Shown here in pieces: positions 43,055-51,504 of a DNA stretch of 56,399 nucleotides (positions are counted from its first letter, which is position 1; each line of letters starts with the position of its first letter). The DNA is taken from contig JAFQTO010000039.1 in assembly GCA_017408985.1 (NCBI GenBank), positions 1 to 56,399 of the forward strand. The letters are read 5' to 3'. This stretch comes from Clostridia bacterium. Its GTDB lineage: Bacteria > Bacillota > Clostridia > Oscillospirales > Butyricicoccaceae. The notes below the pieces were generated by a model. The model had not been told where the DNA came from and did not search any database. It saw nothing but the letters and a program-made list of their open reading frames with translations. Both the position numbers and the translations under genes were made by a program.

Positions 43055-43084
43055 GAGGGCGCCGTTAGTCGGCGCCCTCTTTTC
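43055..43084. terminator. Terminator between the SLATT pair and the MerR remnant
   Basis: GAGGGCGCCG and CGGCGCCCTC form a 10-bp stem with a five-base loop and a TTTT run on the plus strand. Confidence 0.8.
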
Positions 43085-43147
43085 GTTTTGCTTTCTCTTC
43101 CGCAATCTCGGCTTTGACTCGCGCGATCATCTCGGCGAGTTTGATTT

Positions 43148-43706
43148 CACATCGCTCCTTCGCTGTCGGCGCTGTCGCCGCAGTTCTTACACTCGACAAA
43201 CTCCGCGAAGACACCGTTCATTACGGCGAGAACGTCGTTCCATTTATCTTTGGAATAGTCGGCAGTCTTTGCTTGACTTTCCTTATAAGCGTCCGTGTCG
43301 CCCAACGCTGTTTCGCCTCGTCCTCGTACTGCTGACGGGCGGACTCGTATTCGCTGTTATCAAATGCGCTCATAGTGATCTCTCCTTTTTCTGCTTGTTC
43401 CAGAGCCGCGATCAGCCGTTCTAGCCGATCTTTCTTAAGCGTCAAGAGACGCTTCCGCTCTGCAAGTTCTTGTTGTTTATCGTAATTTGGCGAGGCGAGG
43501 ATCTCCCCAATGCTTTTCAAAGAAAAATCCAACTCACGGTAAAACAAGATCTCCTGCATCCGTTCCAGAGATGCTTCATTGTAAAAACGATAGCCATTTT
43601 GTTCGTCAACAAAACTCGGCTTCAGCAATCCGATCTCATCGTAATAATGCAGTGTGCGCACGCTGACACCGGTGAGCTCGGCAAATTCTTTGATCTGTAG
43701 TTTCAT
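43148..43706 (-). pseudogene. MerR/TipA-like regulator, frameshifted
   Basis: The N-terminal part is a good MerR regulator: KEFAELTGVSVRTLHYYDEI, then EILFYRELDFSLKSIGEIL and a coiled dimer helix. After AKQRW the frame is lost. Adding one G in a GG/GC context would give a Gly and then DTDAYKESQAKT and DKWNDVLAVMNGVFAEF, the normal TipAS effector-domain sequence. That second frame stops at 43148, short of a full TipAS domain. So the gene is broken by a one-base deletion and also truncated. The start at 43706 follows GAGGTGAAG. Confidence 0.7.
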
Positions 43707-43840
43707 ATCTTCACCTCGGACATGAGTATACACTATAACGTTACGTCAGAGTCAATACTATTTTACACTATTTTTTAAAAGAATGAAAAAATCACTTTTC
43801 TTTGTCTACTGTGGAGCAGTTTTTAATCTGTAAAAAAGTC

Positions 43841-43870
43841 AACGCCACCGGAATCTCCGATGGCGTTTTT
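43841..43870. terminator. Terminator at the end of the DUF262 pair
   Basis: AACGCCA and TGGCGTT enclose an inner stem of CGGA and TCCG. T runs lie on both sides, so it also works leftward after the stop at 43887. Confidence 0.7.
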
Positions 43871-43886
43871 CTTTGCTTTATAAAAA

Positions 43887-46091
43887 TTATTTCAAATTGT
43901 TTTTTGAGATATATTCTTTAAGTTTGATAATTCTATCCTCGACATCAACACCCTGCTCATTTTGAGAAATGGAAATGGTATCTATAAGGCTATCATCTTC
44001 ATTTTTATACACGCCGTAAGAATTATTTTCGCAAGCAATATAAACATCCTTGTATACCAAATACTGTCCAAATTCATCTCTTGACAAGTGAGCGTCATCA
44101 GCTTCTTTGAGATAAGGCATATATGTATTCTGAGACCATTGTGTTTTTGTTTGCATTACCGAGTACATATAAGGCTTCTTTTCTGCTTCATTGTTACTCA
44201 GTTTTCCATAAGCTCCAGGACGAAAAACGGGATATTTTACATAATAATAAGTCCAAGGATATACACATTCCGTTTCGCATTGAGCGATATATGCTGATAT
44301 AATTGCATCCAAGGAGCTGTTGGTGAAAACTTGATTTGTCTCAAGGAGTTTTACCAAAATTTCTTTTGTGTTTTCAAAACCTGCATTAGCACTTTTGTGG
44401 AACAGTTCATTCCACGCCAACTGCATACCTTTTGATGCAAATTGATAACGCCATTTATTTCTCTCCTGCTGACCGTAATTGCCTATTGTCATTAAAGCAC
44501 AGTCAATTTTGTCCCATGAGCAAGTAAACAACGACGCAAACCGAGAACCAAGATCAAGATTATCGAGACCGACAATTCCAATCTGTCCCTTAAGCATATT
44601 ATGGTCTTCCAGCTCAAAAATTTCATCGGCACGTGCAGGATGATCAGCAAGGAATTTAATCTTTTCTTTTTCTTCCTGTATTTGATTCACATTGAAGTTG
44701 TTTTCTATGGAGTCGTCGATTGACCCGGTAAGGATGATCGCATCAACCGCTTGAATAATAGCAGGAATTCTGTTTCTATCAAGTCTGTCACTAACCTCGT
44801 CTTCGGAGTTCTGAATAAGGTTATTTACGATCCTTATTCTTCTTACAAAGTCAGTGTACTCAACATCATCTTGATGTTGCAGATAAACAGTAATGGCATA
44901 AAGAAGCACAATTCTATTTAATGGAAACTGACGTATTCTTCCAGTTTTGTCGGAATAGGAATGTATGCAATCCTCAAAAATATCGATCTTATATCTGGAA
45001 TCAACAATGATTTTTCCATTCTCGTGCTTTAAGCTCATAAATGATTTGAGGAAGCTTGTTGGATTGCTATATCCGTTGATATTACACCAACAATCAAAGA
45101 ATGATTCCAGTGTGACAATATTTGCAGCAGCATCCTCATTTTCTGCTGAGAAGTATAAACGAAGCAGATTGAAAACATCACTGCCATAGCTTTGCGGAGA
45201 TTTGCCGTTACGATAGCAGATAATATCACAAACAAATTTGAAGTAACGCAAAAACTCATCATCAATGATATTATCGTCAGCATCATCCGTACCGCTGTTA
45301 CGGTAATTCCAAAGCAGATCTGTCCATTCTTTATCTATCTTTTCGACGATACGGTTTGCTGAGTTCTGCCCGGTCTTTTCATCCAGCGACCTAATTTCTC
45401 TTTCAAGCTCAGCTTTGAAATGTTCAAACAAGGTTAACGGTTTACCACGGGAGTTCATCTTTATATAAAGCTCATCAGTTAATCCCATATCCTTTATCGG
45501 TAGGAAATAGAACGTAATGGCTTGATTTTCAAGAGCACTCCAAATATCCGATACATTTTTGAAACGAACATCAATAGCATCCAGCATTACGAGCATTGAA
45601 CTGATAGTCGGGTCGTTTTTCCAATCAAAAGGAAACCACGATTGGTTTTTAATGTCAGACGAAAGAGCAGTTTCAAAAGAAGGAGTAAACTTAACAAGTT
45701 CATCACAGAAATATCTTGCACTGTAGCGTGTTTCATAACTGAATTTGCTGAGAAACGCATACTTATCCTCAGAGATTTTTTCTTTTTTGGCTGCATACCA
45801 ATGCAAAAGAAACAATGTAGTCAAACGCTGTTGACCGTCCAAGGGTGTCATCGTTCCGTTTTCATCAATGTCCCCATAAATAAAATCCAGTGTGATCGGC
45901 TCATTGGTGATGGCATTATAAAGTGAATCGAGGAAACGGCTTCTTACTCTTTGTACATCATTGTCCATACGACCCTGGGCGTAATCTCGCTGGATAAGAG
46001 GTATAGCAATTTTATTGAGTTTAACCGAAGTTTCTCCATCACTAATTTCAGTATCAAATATATCTATAAAAGAGTGGAGAGTTGTGCTCAT
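43887..46091 (-). CDS. DUF262 (GmrSD-N-like) protein without nuclease domain
   Basis: A 734-residue protein. The DUF262 block shows IQRDYAQGR (33-41) and DGQQRLTT (85-92), the motifs of the GmrS-type NTPase/nucleotide-binding domain of type IV restriction systems; YIKMNSRGKPLT is the third conserved block. No H-N-H-like C-terminal motif is visible in the remaining 450 residues, which look mixed helical. The start overlaps the preceding DUF262 gene by four bases. It probably works with that partner, maybe as its sensor or regulatory half. Confidence 0.75.
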   Translation of the reverse strand: MSTTLHSFIDIFDTEISDGETSVKLNKIAIPLIQRDYAQGRMDNDVQRVRSRFLDSLYNAITNEPITLDFIYGDIDENGTMTPLDGQQRLTTLFLLHWYAAKKEKISEDKYAFLSKFSYETRYSARYFCDELVKFTPSFETALSSDIKNQSWFPFDWKNDPTISSMLVMLDAIDVRFKNVSDIWSALENQAITFYFLPIKDMGLTDELYIKMNSRGKPLTLFEHFKAELEREIRSLDEKTGQNSANRIVEKIDKEWTDLLWNYRNSGTDDADDNIIDDEFLRYFKFVCDIICYRNGKSPQSYGSDVFNLLRLYFSAENEDAAANIVTLESFFDCWCNINGYSNPTSFLKSFMSLKHENGKIIVDSRYKIDIFEDCIHSYSDKTGRIRQFPLNRIVLLYAITVYLQHQDDVEYTDFVRRIRIVNNLIQNSEDEVSDRLDRNRIPAIIQAVDAIILTGSIDDSIENNFNVNQIQEEKEKIKFLADHPARADEIFELEDHNMLKGQIGIVGLDNLDLGSRFASLFTCSWDKIDCALMTIGNYGQQERNKWRYQFASKGMQLAWNELFHKSANAGFENTKEILVKLLETNQVFTNSSLDAIISAYIAQCETECVYPWTYYYVKYPVFRPGAYGKLSNNEAEKKPYMYSVMQTKTQWSQNTYMPYLKEADDAHLSRDEFGQYLVYKDVYIACENNSYGVYKNEDDSLIDTISISQNEQGVDVEDRIIKLKEYISKNNLK

Positions 46092-47794
46092 TTTGTTTCC
46101 TCCTTTTCCAGAACGATAGGCTCTATATAATCAGAGAGTACGGTGTTAATTGCTTTAACATAAGCAATTCGATCTGCTTGTCCCCAAAATTGAAGCTGAT
46201 TATCAGCAGAGGGAGTATAGTATTTGAGAAATACCATTTTTGTACAAAACGGAATATATTGCCCACTCTTATCCATTTCGATGATAGCATTTCTTTTAAC
46301 ATCAAACGTCGAATTGTTAAGAGCAGCATTATCAGCAGTATTGAGTAATGCAAGGTTTGCGATAGAATGCATATATTCCGTGTTACCGGAAACAGAGAGA
46401 AGATTCAGAACCTTCTGCTGAATAGTTTCAAACACAGAACGCTCTAACTTGGGCATATCTATAGCATTTTGCATTTCATTAAGCAAATCGCTGTGATTAC
46501 CTTTAAGATTTTCTATGGAAGGCAGATGGAGTTCTAACCATTTTTTCCAAACTTCTTGTGTTTTCATACCTTCTGATTGCTGAGCATGGATATGTTCCAG
46601 ACTCCATGTTACATTATTACCTTTATTACGCTTGAACTTATCAAACGGGAATCTTTGAGCGTGTCCATCGGTCTTTCTCACAGATTCCACATTGAATAAC
46701 AGCAAAAGTGTACTGATCCGCTTATAATCCAAAGGTTTCTCATAACTAAGTTCAGAATAATTGCCGGAGATGGCAACACTCTTTTTAATCAGCTCATCAA
46801 GAGAAGTGTTAAACTCATCTTTCTTCTTGTTTTTCGATAAAGCAAAAATCTTATGTAGTGAAGTGCCGGATGCAATCAAATATCCGATTTTATGATACAG
46901 ATCGTGATCCTCATACCATCCCTTTAAGACAAGGAATGTCTGATATATCTTTTTCCAAATATCGTCCAGAGATACATCCTTACGCATTTCATCAAATTTG
47001 AAGAAGGTATAATACTTTTCACGGATAGCTCCGTCTTTGCCGGAAATCAAATCAAGAACAAGATCAATGCGGGTTTGATATTCACTCTTAACACTGTTAG
47101 TTAAGAAATACCACAAAGACTCGTTGTGAAGTTCTCTTTCGATATTATCCCACTGCAAAGATATTTCTTCTTGTTTTTCTCTGTTCATATTTTCCGAAAT
47201 GTCACGGCTGAGGAACATTGCTTTCACAAGCTCTGCACTTGTCAATGGGATTTTGCCGATATTCAAACGTGTAAACAAGGAGATGGCATCCTCATTTTCT
47301 CCCACTTCGTACCAAATGATTTTGACATCCTCTTTAAAGTATTCAAAAATGTGCATTACACGGATCTGCAAATCTTGCTCAAACCACTTTTGAATTGTCT
47401 TATAAGCATTTGCGATAAACCAAAAGTCGATGTTGTCCTCCTGCTTAGACATATCCAAGGTCTTCAAAAAATCAGCAGATTGCTCGCGGGTCTGGTAAGT
47501 AAGATTAAAAGCAGGCTCGCTAAAAAACGGATTTACATTTTTCATGTACCTATAAATGAGATAAAGCGTAGTCAATCTCTGTTGTCCATCAATAAGCTCA
47601 TACACATCATGCTTTTTGCGAACAACTACCGGTTGCAAGCAGTAATTCTTTTTGCCGTTTTGATATACGTCATCTAAAAGACGAGTAACCTCAACTTCGC
47701 CCCATCTATATCCACGCTGATAAGAAGGTACAAAGAAGTCACCTTTTATATCAGCGACCAATTTTGTTTCAAGAATAATATCATTGTTAATCAT
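46088..47794 (-). CDS. DUF262-DUF1524 (GmrSD-like) nuclease
   Basis: A 568-residue protein with both halves of a GmrSD-type enzyme. The N-terminal DUF262 domain has YQRGYRW (25-31) and DGQQRLTT (69-76). The C-terminal DUF1524 (HNH-like) region begins near residue 397 with SLEHIHAQQ (His401, His403) and ends with SIANLALLNTADNAALNNS and TFDVKR. GmrSD proteins cut DNA with modified, often glucosylated, bases. The ATG at 47794 follows GGAGGC. A good promoter lies at 47862-47890. Confidence 0.85.
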   Translation of the reverse strand: MINNDIILETKLVADIKGDFFVPSYQRGYRWGEVEVTRLLDDVYQNGKKNYCLQPVVVRKKHDVYELIDGQQRLTTLYLIYRYMKNVNPFFSEPAFNLTYQTREQSADFLKTLDMSKQEDNIDFWFIANAYKTIQKWFEQDLQIRVMHIFEYFKEDVKIIWYEVGENEDAISLFTRLNIGKIPLTSAELVKAMFLSRDISENMNREKQEEISLQWDNIERELHNESLWYFLTNSVKSEYQTRIDLVLDLISGKDGAIREKYYTFFKFDEMRKDVSLDDIWKKIYQTFLVLKGWYEDHDLYHKIGYLIASGTSLHKIFALSKNKKKDEFNTSLDELIKKSVAISGNYSELSYEKPLDYKRISTLLLLFNVESVRKTDGHAQRFPFDKFKRNKGNNVTWSLEHIHAQQSEGMKTQEVWKKWLELHLPSIENLKGNHSDLLNEMQNAIDMPKLERSVFETIQQKVLNLLSVSGNTEYMHSIANLALLNTADNAALNNSTFDVKRNAIIEMDKSGQYIPFCTKMVFLKYYTPSADNQLQFWGQADRIAYVKAINTVLSDYIEPIVLEKEETK

Positions 47795-47861
47795 AAAACT
47801 GTGCCTCCGTGATTATACTCATATCAAAAATGTCTACAATAATTCGTATTTACTAACATGT

Positions 47862-47890
47862 ATTATATACCAAAATCCGACTTTTTCCAA
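47862..47890 (-). promoter_or_regulatory. Promoter of the DUF262 pair
   Basis: On the minus strand: TTGGAA, 17 bases, TATAAT, about 68 bases before the start codon. Confidence 0.7.
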
Positions 47891-47969
47891 GAGAAGCACC
47901 TATATACTTCATAATTAGCTGATAAAAGCTAAAGGGCGCGGCACCAGGCCGCACCCACGGCAGAAGAGG

Positions 47970-48260
47970 TCAGATCTCTTCCACCGTTTCCATACCATCC
48001 ATGACCTCAACCATGATCCGCGTCGCCAGAATGAACCCGTCGGCGAATGCCTGGCGAGCCGTGAGGTCGCAGATCTCGCTTTGGCAGTCCTTGAACTTTT
48101 CGAAGGTTTCTTTCTGCTGTTCGGTGAGCGTGGACATGAGGCTTTCCTCATTCTTGCAGATGAGTTTCACTAGCTTATCCATCCGCGATCCACGCTTCAT
48201 ATCACGTTCGCACGGACTGATGTTGCCGTAGTACAGATCTTCAAGCGTTGTCATGTTCAT
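47970..48260 (-). CDS. DUF6809-like small protein
   Basis: A 96-residue, mostly helical protein (TLEDLYYGNISPCERD, then TEQQKETFEKFKDCQSEI and ARQAFADGFILATRIMVE). This matches what I know of a small family common in Clostridia mobile regions, of unknown function. It overlaps the upstream small gene by 20 bases. Confidence 0.7.
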   Translation of the reverse strand: MNMTTLEDLYYGNISPCERDMKRGSRMDKLVKLICKNEESLMSTLTEQQKETFEKFKDCQSEICDLTARQAFADGFILATRIMVEVMDGMETVEEI

Positions 48261-48492
48261 CCCACCTCACATAAGAAGAGGACGGCTCAGCATCGGTCAT
48301 TCCCGATATCGAGTCGCCCTCTAGTTTCATTTTGTCCGCTGCGATCAGCGCGTGCTTGACGATCAGCATCTCCACCCAAGTCCGCTCGTCGTACTCTGCC
48401 GGACGGCCGTCCCTAAGGTACTCCACCATCGCCGCGCTCATCACGCCGTACTTTTCGCCTCTGTAAACTTTTTCTACAGTAATCCGTGCCAT
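48241..48492 (-). CDS. Small hypothetical protein, 83 residues
   Basis: It starts at 48492 after AAAGGAGGTGCG. The protein is helical and charged (MARITVEKVYRGEKYG, then EMLIVKHALIAADKMKLEG). I do not recognise a family. It overlaps the DUF6809-like gene, so the two form a pair. Confidence 0.6.
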   Translation of the reverse strand: MARITVEKVYRGEKYGVMSAAMVEYLRDGRPAEYDERTWVEMLIVKHALIAADKMKLEGDSISGMTDAEPSSSYVRWDEHDNA

Positions 48493-48556
48493 ATTCGCAC
48501 CTCCTTTGCAGTACACAACAGTACCATAGGAGTTTGCGAAAGTCCAGCGAAAAATA

Positions 48557-49429
48557 TCAATTTTGCTTTTCTTGGCTATTAATCGCAAATTTTGGGTTTG
48601 CTAACACAATTTCAACAATATCAGAAAAACATGACAGGACATTGTATTTAGTTATTGGTGCAGCGCCCGGATGCCCTGAATGACATCTCATCTCAAAACA
48701 ACTTGCTAATCTTGTGCGTTCATTTGCATCAATTAATTGCATTCCCTCGATTACCCATAATATATCATTATCAAATACTGTTCTTAATTCACTCAAAGAT
48801 TGTACTGCATATTCTTTACTAAAACGTTTAAAACGACCAGTGCTTTGAGACTTCATAAATACAGAGGTTTGATTAAAAACGTTAAAGCCAATTTGTTCAA
48901 TAACTTTATGTATGCGGTCAATTGCGCAACACCAAAGAAGAACTGTTGCACCTTTTAAATAGGAATTCTTCCAACAACCCAATGCTTCACTCAAATATTC
49001 GTTTTCATCTTTATCAGATATTTTAGAAAGTAAATCTGTAACTTCAGGTCCCAATTCTAAAGAATTAACTTCTTCAGGTTCAAGTGCATCTGCTTGCATA
49101 AATATTATAATTTCTTCATTAAAATTCTTTAAAATTAAGTCAAAACACTTGATGTAAGATGATCTACGATTTAAACCTGAACTTAACTTTAAAATCGACT
49201 TAAATGAATCATTGTATTTAATTAAAATCTCTTTATTTACACCATATGAGTTTAATGGCTTCGAAAATTCTGAAAACCAACGCGAGGCCAAATCTTCATA
49301 GATAGCTCTTTCGTCCTGATTATTTACACCTTTAATTTCAGAGGAGGCCAACTTTTTTTTAGCGTTTTTCAAATCTTGAAAGAAAAGTTTTAGTTTTTCG
49401 ACAAAATTAGTGCAAGGCATTTTATTCAC
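48557..49429 (-). CDS. HEPN-like protein, possible RNase
   Basis: A 290-residue helical protein. The C-terminal part contains LLWCCAIDRIHKVIEQIG and then MRCHSGHPGAAPITKYNV, with Arg248 and His253 four residues apart (R-x4-H). R-x4-6-H is the active motif of HEPN RNases in toxin and defence systems. The overall fold assignment is from helices and motif only. It overlaps the previous gene by eight bases, so it is probably co-made with that protein. Confidence 0.55.
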   Translation of the reverse strand: MNKMPCTNFVEKLKLFFQDLKNAKKKLASSEIKGVNNQDERAIYEDLASRWFSEFSKPLNSYGVNKEILIKYNDSFKSILKLSSGLNRRSSYIKCFDLILKNFNEEIIIFMQADALEPEEVNSLELGPEVTDLLSKISDKDENEYLSEALGCWKNSYLKGATVLLWCCAIDRIHKVIEQIGFNVFNQTSVFMKSQSTGRFKRFSKEYAVQSLSELRTVFDNDILWVIEGMQLIDANERTRLASCFEMRCHSGHPGAAPITKYNVLSCFSDIVEIVLANPKFAINSQEKQN

Positions 49430-50063
49430 CGTCCGCTAATTCAATCAAAATGGCTGCCAGTTCTTTTTTCCCTTCGGCAGATAATGAATATTGGGCTTTT
49501 TTATCATATTTTTCAGCCCAATTATCAAAGAGGGATGAAAAACGTTTAAATGTATCTGCAAAATGCGGAGCATCATAACATTTTAAATCTTGACAACGTT
49601 GACGCACTACTTCTCCGTTAAAAACCATTTCGCCTCCATTTGAAAAAGAATTTTCGAATGCAGTCAATAACGCAATACGATTTTGACAATCAGTCATTTT
49701 ATTGCTATTTAATGATTCGTAAAGTGGCATAAGTTTTCCGTCTTCTTTATAATAAAGAGCATTAATCATTTCAATAGTAATGCCGTTTGCCTCAAAAAAT
49801 TTTCTTGTTTTAATGTGAAAATCGGTCAGAAGAATTTCGTCTTCGCTAGATAACTTTTCATCCTTAGAAGCGGAATTGTTTTCATTTGTTGTTTGAATGG
49901 ACGTTTCTGGAATGTTAGAAGATGCTTTTTTATGCTTGGGTTGTTCGTTGGATTTCAAGTAGTTTTCCAATAACAACTCAAAACATTTTTCTTGCAAAGT
50001 TTCGGGGCACTGTTTTACTATTTCTATAATTTCTTTAATTTCGTTTTTTAGATTTTGATACAT
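49422..50063 (-). CDS. Partner of the HEPN-like protein, unknown
   Basis: A 213-residue protein. A helical N-terminus (LKNEIKEIIEIVKQCPETLQ), a Ser/Asn-rich linker at about 55-80, then a C-terminal domain (EILLTDFHIKTRKFFEANGI onward) ending YSLSAEGKKELAAILIELA, which could be a winged helix. It comes first in the pair, as many antitoxin or sensor subunits do. I do not recognise the family. Confidence 0.55.
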   Translation of the reverse strand: MYQNLKNEIKEIIEIVKQCPETLQEKCFELLLENYLKSNEQPKHKKASSNIPETSIQTTNENNSASKDEKLSSEDEILLTDFHIKTRKFFEANGITIEMINALYYKEDGKLMPLYESLNSNKMTDCQNRIALLTAFENSFSNGGEMVFNGEVVRQRCQDLKCYDAPHFADTFKRFSSLFDNWAEKYDKKAQYSLSAEGKKELAAILIELADGE

Positions 50064-50121
50064 TATATTACTCCTTTATTTTTGCTTTTCTGTTTGTTTT
50101 TTAATGGGTTTACAGGAAAAA

Positions 50122-50487
50122 CTAGCATGAAAAGTCATAATATCTGCCAGTTTCATAATCATACAAGTTAACCGAGTTTCTACGTACTGTGCCAGAAAAA
50201 TGCTTATTACTCATATAATCAAAACCATCAAATTTTTCGTTTTTGATATTTAATGTAATATGTTTAGATAAACCATAATCAAAAAGATTATATTTGCCCT
50301 GACCGCTACTACGCCCTGAAATATGGCAAGACCTAGAATAATCAAAAATATTAACATTACTTTCATCTGCAGTTCCAGATATTGAGATATATGTTGACAA
50401 TTCATAGCTATAAACACTGGTAATTTTTTTCTTGTTAACAATAGCATTTGCGATTCCTGCAATACAAGCACGTTGATTAGAATTCAA
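50122..50487 (-). CDS. Small beta-repeat protein, unknown
   Basis: A 121-residue protein with five similar units of about 20 residues. Each has an aromatic-Asp/Ser-Tyr core and then a polar strand: SVYSYELSTYIS, NIFDYSRSCHIS, NLFDYGLSKHIT, DGFDYMSNKHFS, NLYDYETGRYYD. It starts at TTG, eight bases after GGAGGG. No close family is recognised. The repeats suggest a small beta-solenoid or roll that binds something. Confidence 0.6.
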   Translation of the reverse strand: MNSNQRACIAGIANAIVNKKKITSVYSYELSTYISISGTADESNVNIFDYSRSCHISGRSSGQGKYNLFDYGLSKHITLNIKNEKFDGFDYMSNKHFSGTVRRNSVNLYDYETGRYYDFSC

Positions 50488-50601
50488 AAAAATCCCTCCA
50501 TGGTTTTAAATATAAGTTTTTGTGCAAGCCTATTTGTAGGGTTTAATCAAATAGTTGCACTTTTTTATATTATACCATATACTTCTTTTAGATTCAACAC
50601 A

Positions 50602-50625
50602 AAAACACAATATATTGTGTTTTTT
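50602..50625. terminator. Palindromic terminator
   Basis: AAAACACAA and TTGTGTTTT around TATA, with T and A runs outside. It lies downstream of the deformylase remnant and upstream of the beta-repeat gene. Confidence 0.65.
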
Positions 50626-50693
50626 GTAAAAACTATCACTATATAGAGAGGCAGGCGGTGCTTATGTTAAGAGGTTTTTTATTCATATGTGTA

Positions 50694-51119
50694 TTAAATT
50701 AAAACACCGTCGCAGTGATCCACTTCATGCTGTATGATTTGCGCTGTCCAGCCGGTGTAGGTTTTGATGCAAGTCTGCAGTTCCAAGGTCTGATACTTGA
50801 CCTTGATGGATTTATAGCGTTTGCACGGGCGCGAGCCGCCGAGCAGAGAAAGACAGCCTTCCTCGGTGTTGTACGCGCCATCTTTTTTGATGATCTCGGG
50901 ATTGGGCATCACGGTATATGTAGGTGCTCGTCCGCTCTCGTCGAGAAAGGCGATGATGCGCTTTCTCACACCAATCATATTCGCTGCCATGCCTACACAG
51001 CTATCTTTGTGCTCCATCAGTGTGTCAAGTAAGTCCTCTGCGACCTACAAATCATCTTTTGTTGCAAGCTCCGACTTTCCTGCAAGAAAAATCGGATCAT
51101 GTACTACTTCTTTAACCAT
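50694..51119 (-). pseudogene. Peptide deformylase with in-frame amber codon
   Basis: A 141-codon frame that begins at the ATG at 51119, overlapping the Nudix stop. Codon 25 (51045-51047) is TAG. The frame is otherwise open and has all three deformylase motifs: GMAANMIGV, EEGCLSL (catalytic Cys ligand) and QHEVDH (zinc His-Glu-x-x-His). Relatives have Gln at the TAG position in my memory (DLQVA), so one C to T change would explain it. The internal ATG at 51017 would make a version without the N-terminal strand. Unless TAG is read through, the enzyme is truncated. Confidence 0.8.
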
Positions 51120-51504
51120 TATAAACCTCTACGATTTTCTTCAGTATTTCTTCATCTGCCGGGCAGAAATTGTAATTTGGTATCTCCGCAGGGAATATCC
51201 ACTTCATGTCGTTATGTTCCAACTTTTGCGGAACGCCCTCGGCGATGGTGGCGTTGAACAGCGTCAGATGCACCGTCAAGTCAGGATATTCGTGGACAAC
51301 ATCCATAAACACGTCACCGACGGAGAGCGTCACGGCAAGTTCTTCCTGACACTCACGAATGAGTGCCTGTTCCTTCTTTTCGCCTGACTCAACCTTTCCG
51401 CCAACAAACTCCCAAAGGAGTCCTCTCGCCTTGTGCGCCGGGCGCTGGCAGATCATGAATTTATCTTTGTCCCATATCAGGGCTGCTACAACTTCGGTTA
51501 TCAT
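51112..51504 (-). CDS. Nudix hydrolase (MutT-like)
   Basis: A 130-residue protein with a full Nudix box, GGKVESGEKKEQALIRECQE then EL (residues 35-56), with Glu42, Arg50-Glu51 and Glu54-Glu55 to bind metal. It should hydrolyse a nucleoside diphosphate-linked compound, perhaps 8-oxo-dGTP or (deoxy)NTPs. It overlaps the helicase gene by four bases upstream and the deformylase remnant by eight bases downstream, so the three form one operon. Confidence 0.88.
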   Translation of the reverse strand: MITEVVAALIWDKDKFMICQRPAHKARGLLWEFVGGKVESGEKKEQALIRECQEELAVTLSVGDVFMDVVHEYPDLTVHLTLFNATIAEGVPQKLEHNDMKWIFPAEIPNYNFCPADEEILKKIVEVYNG

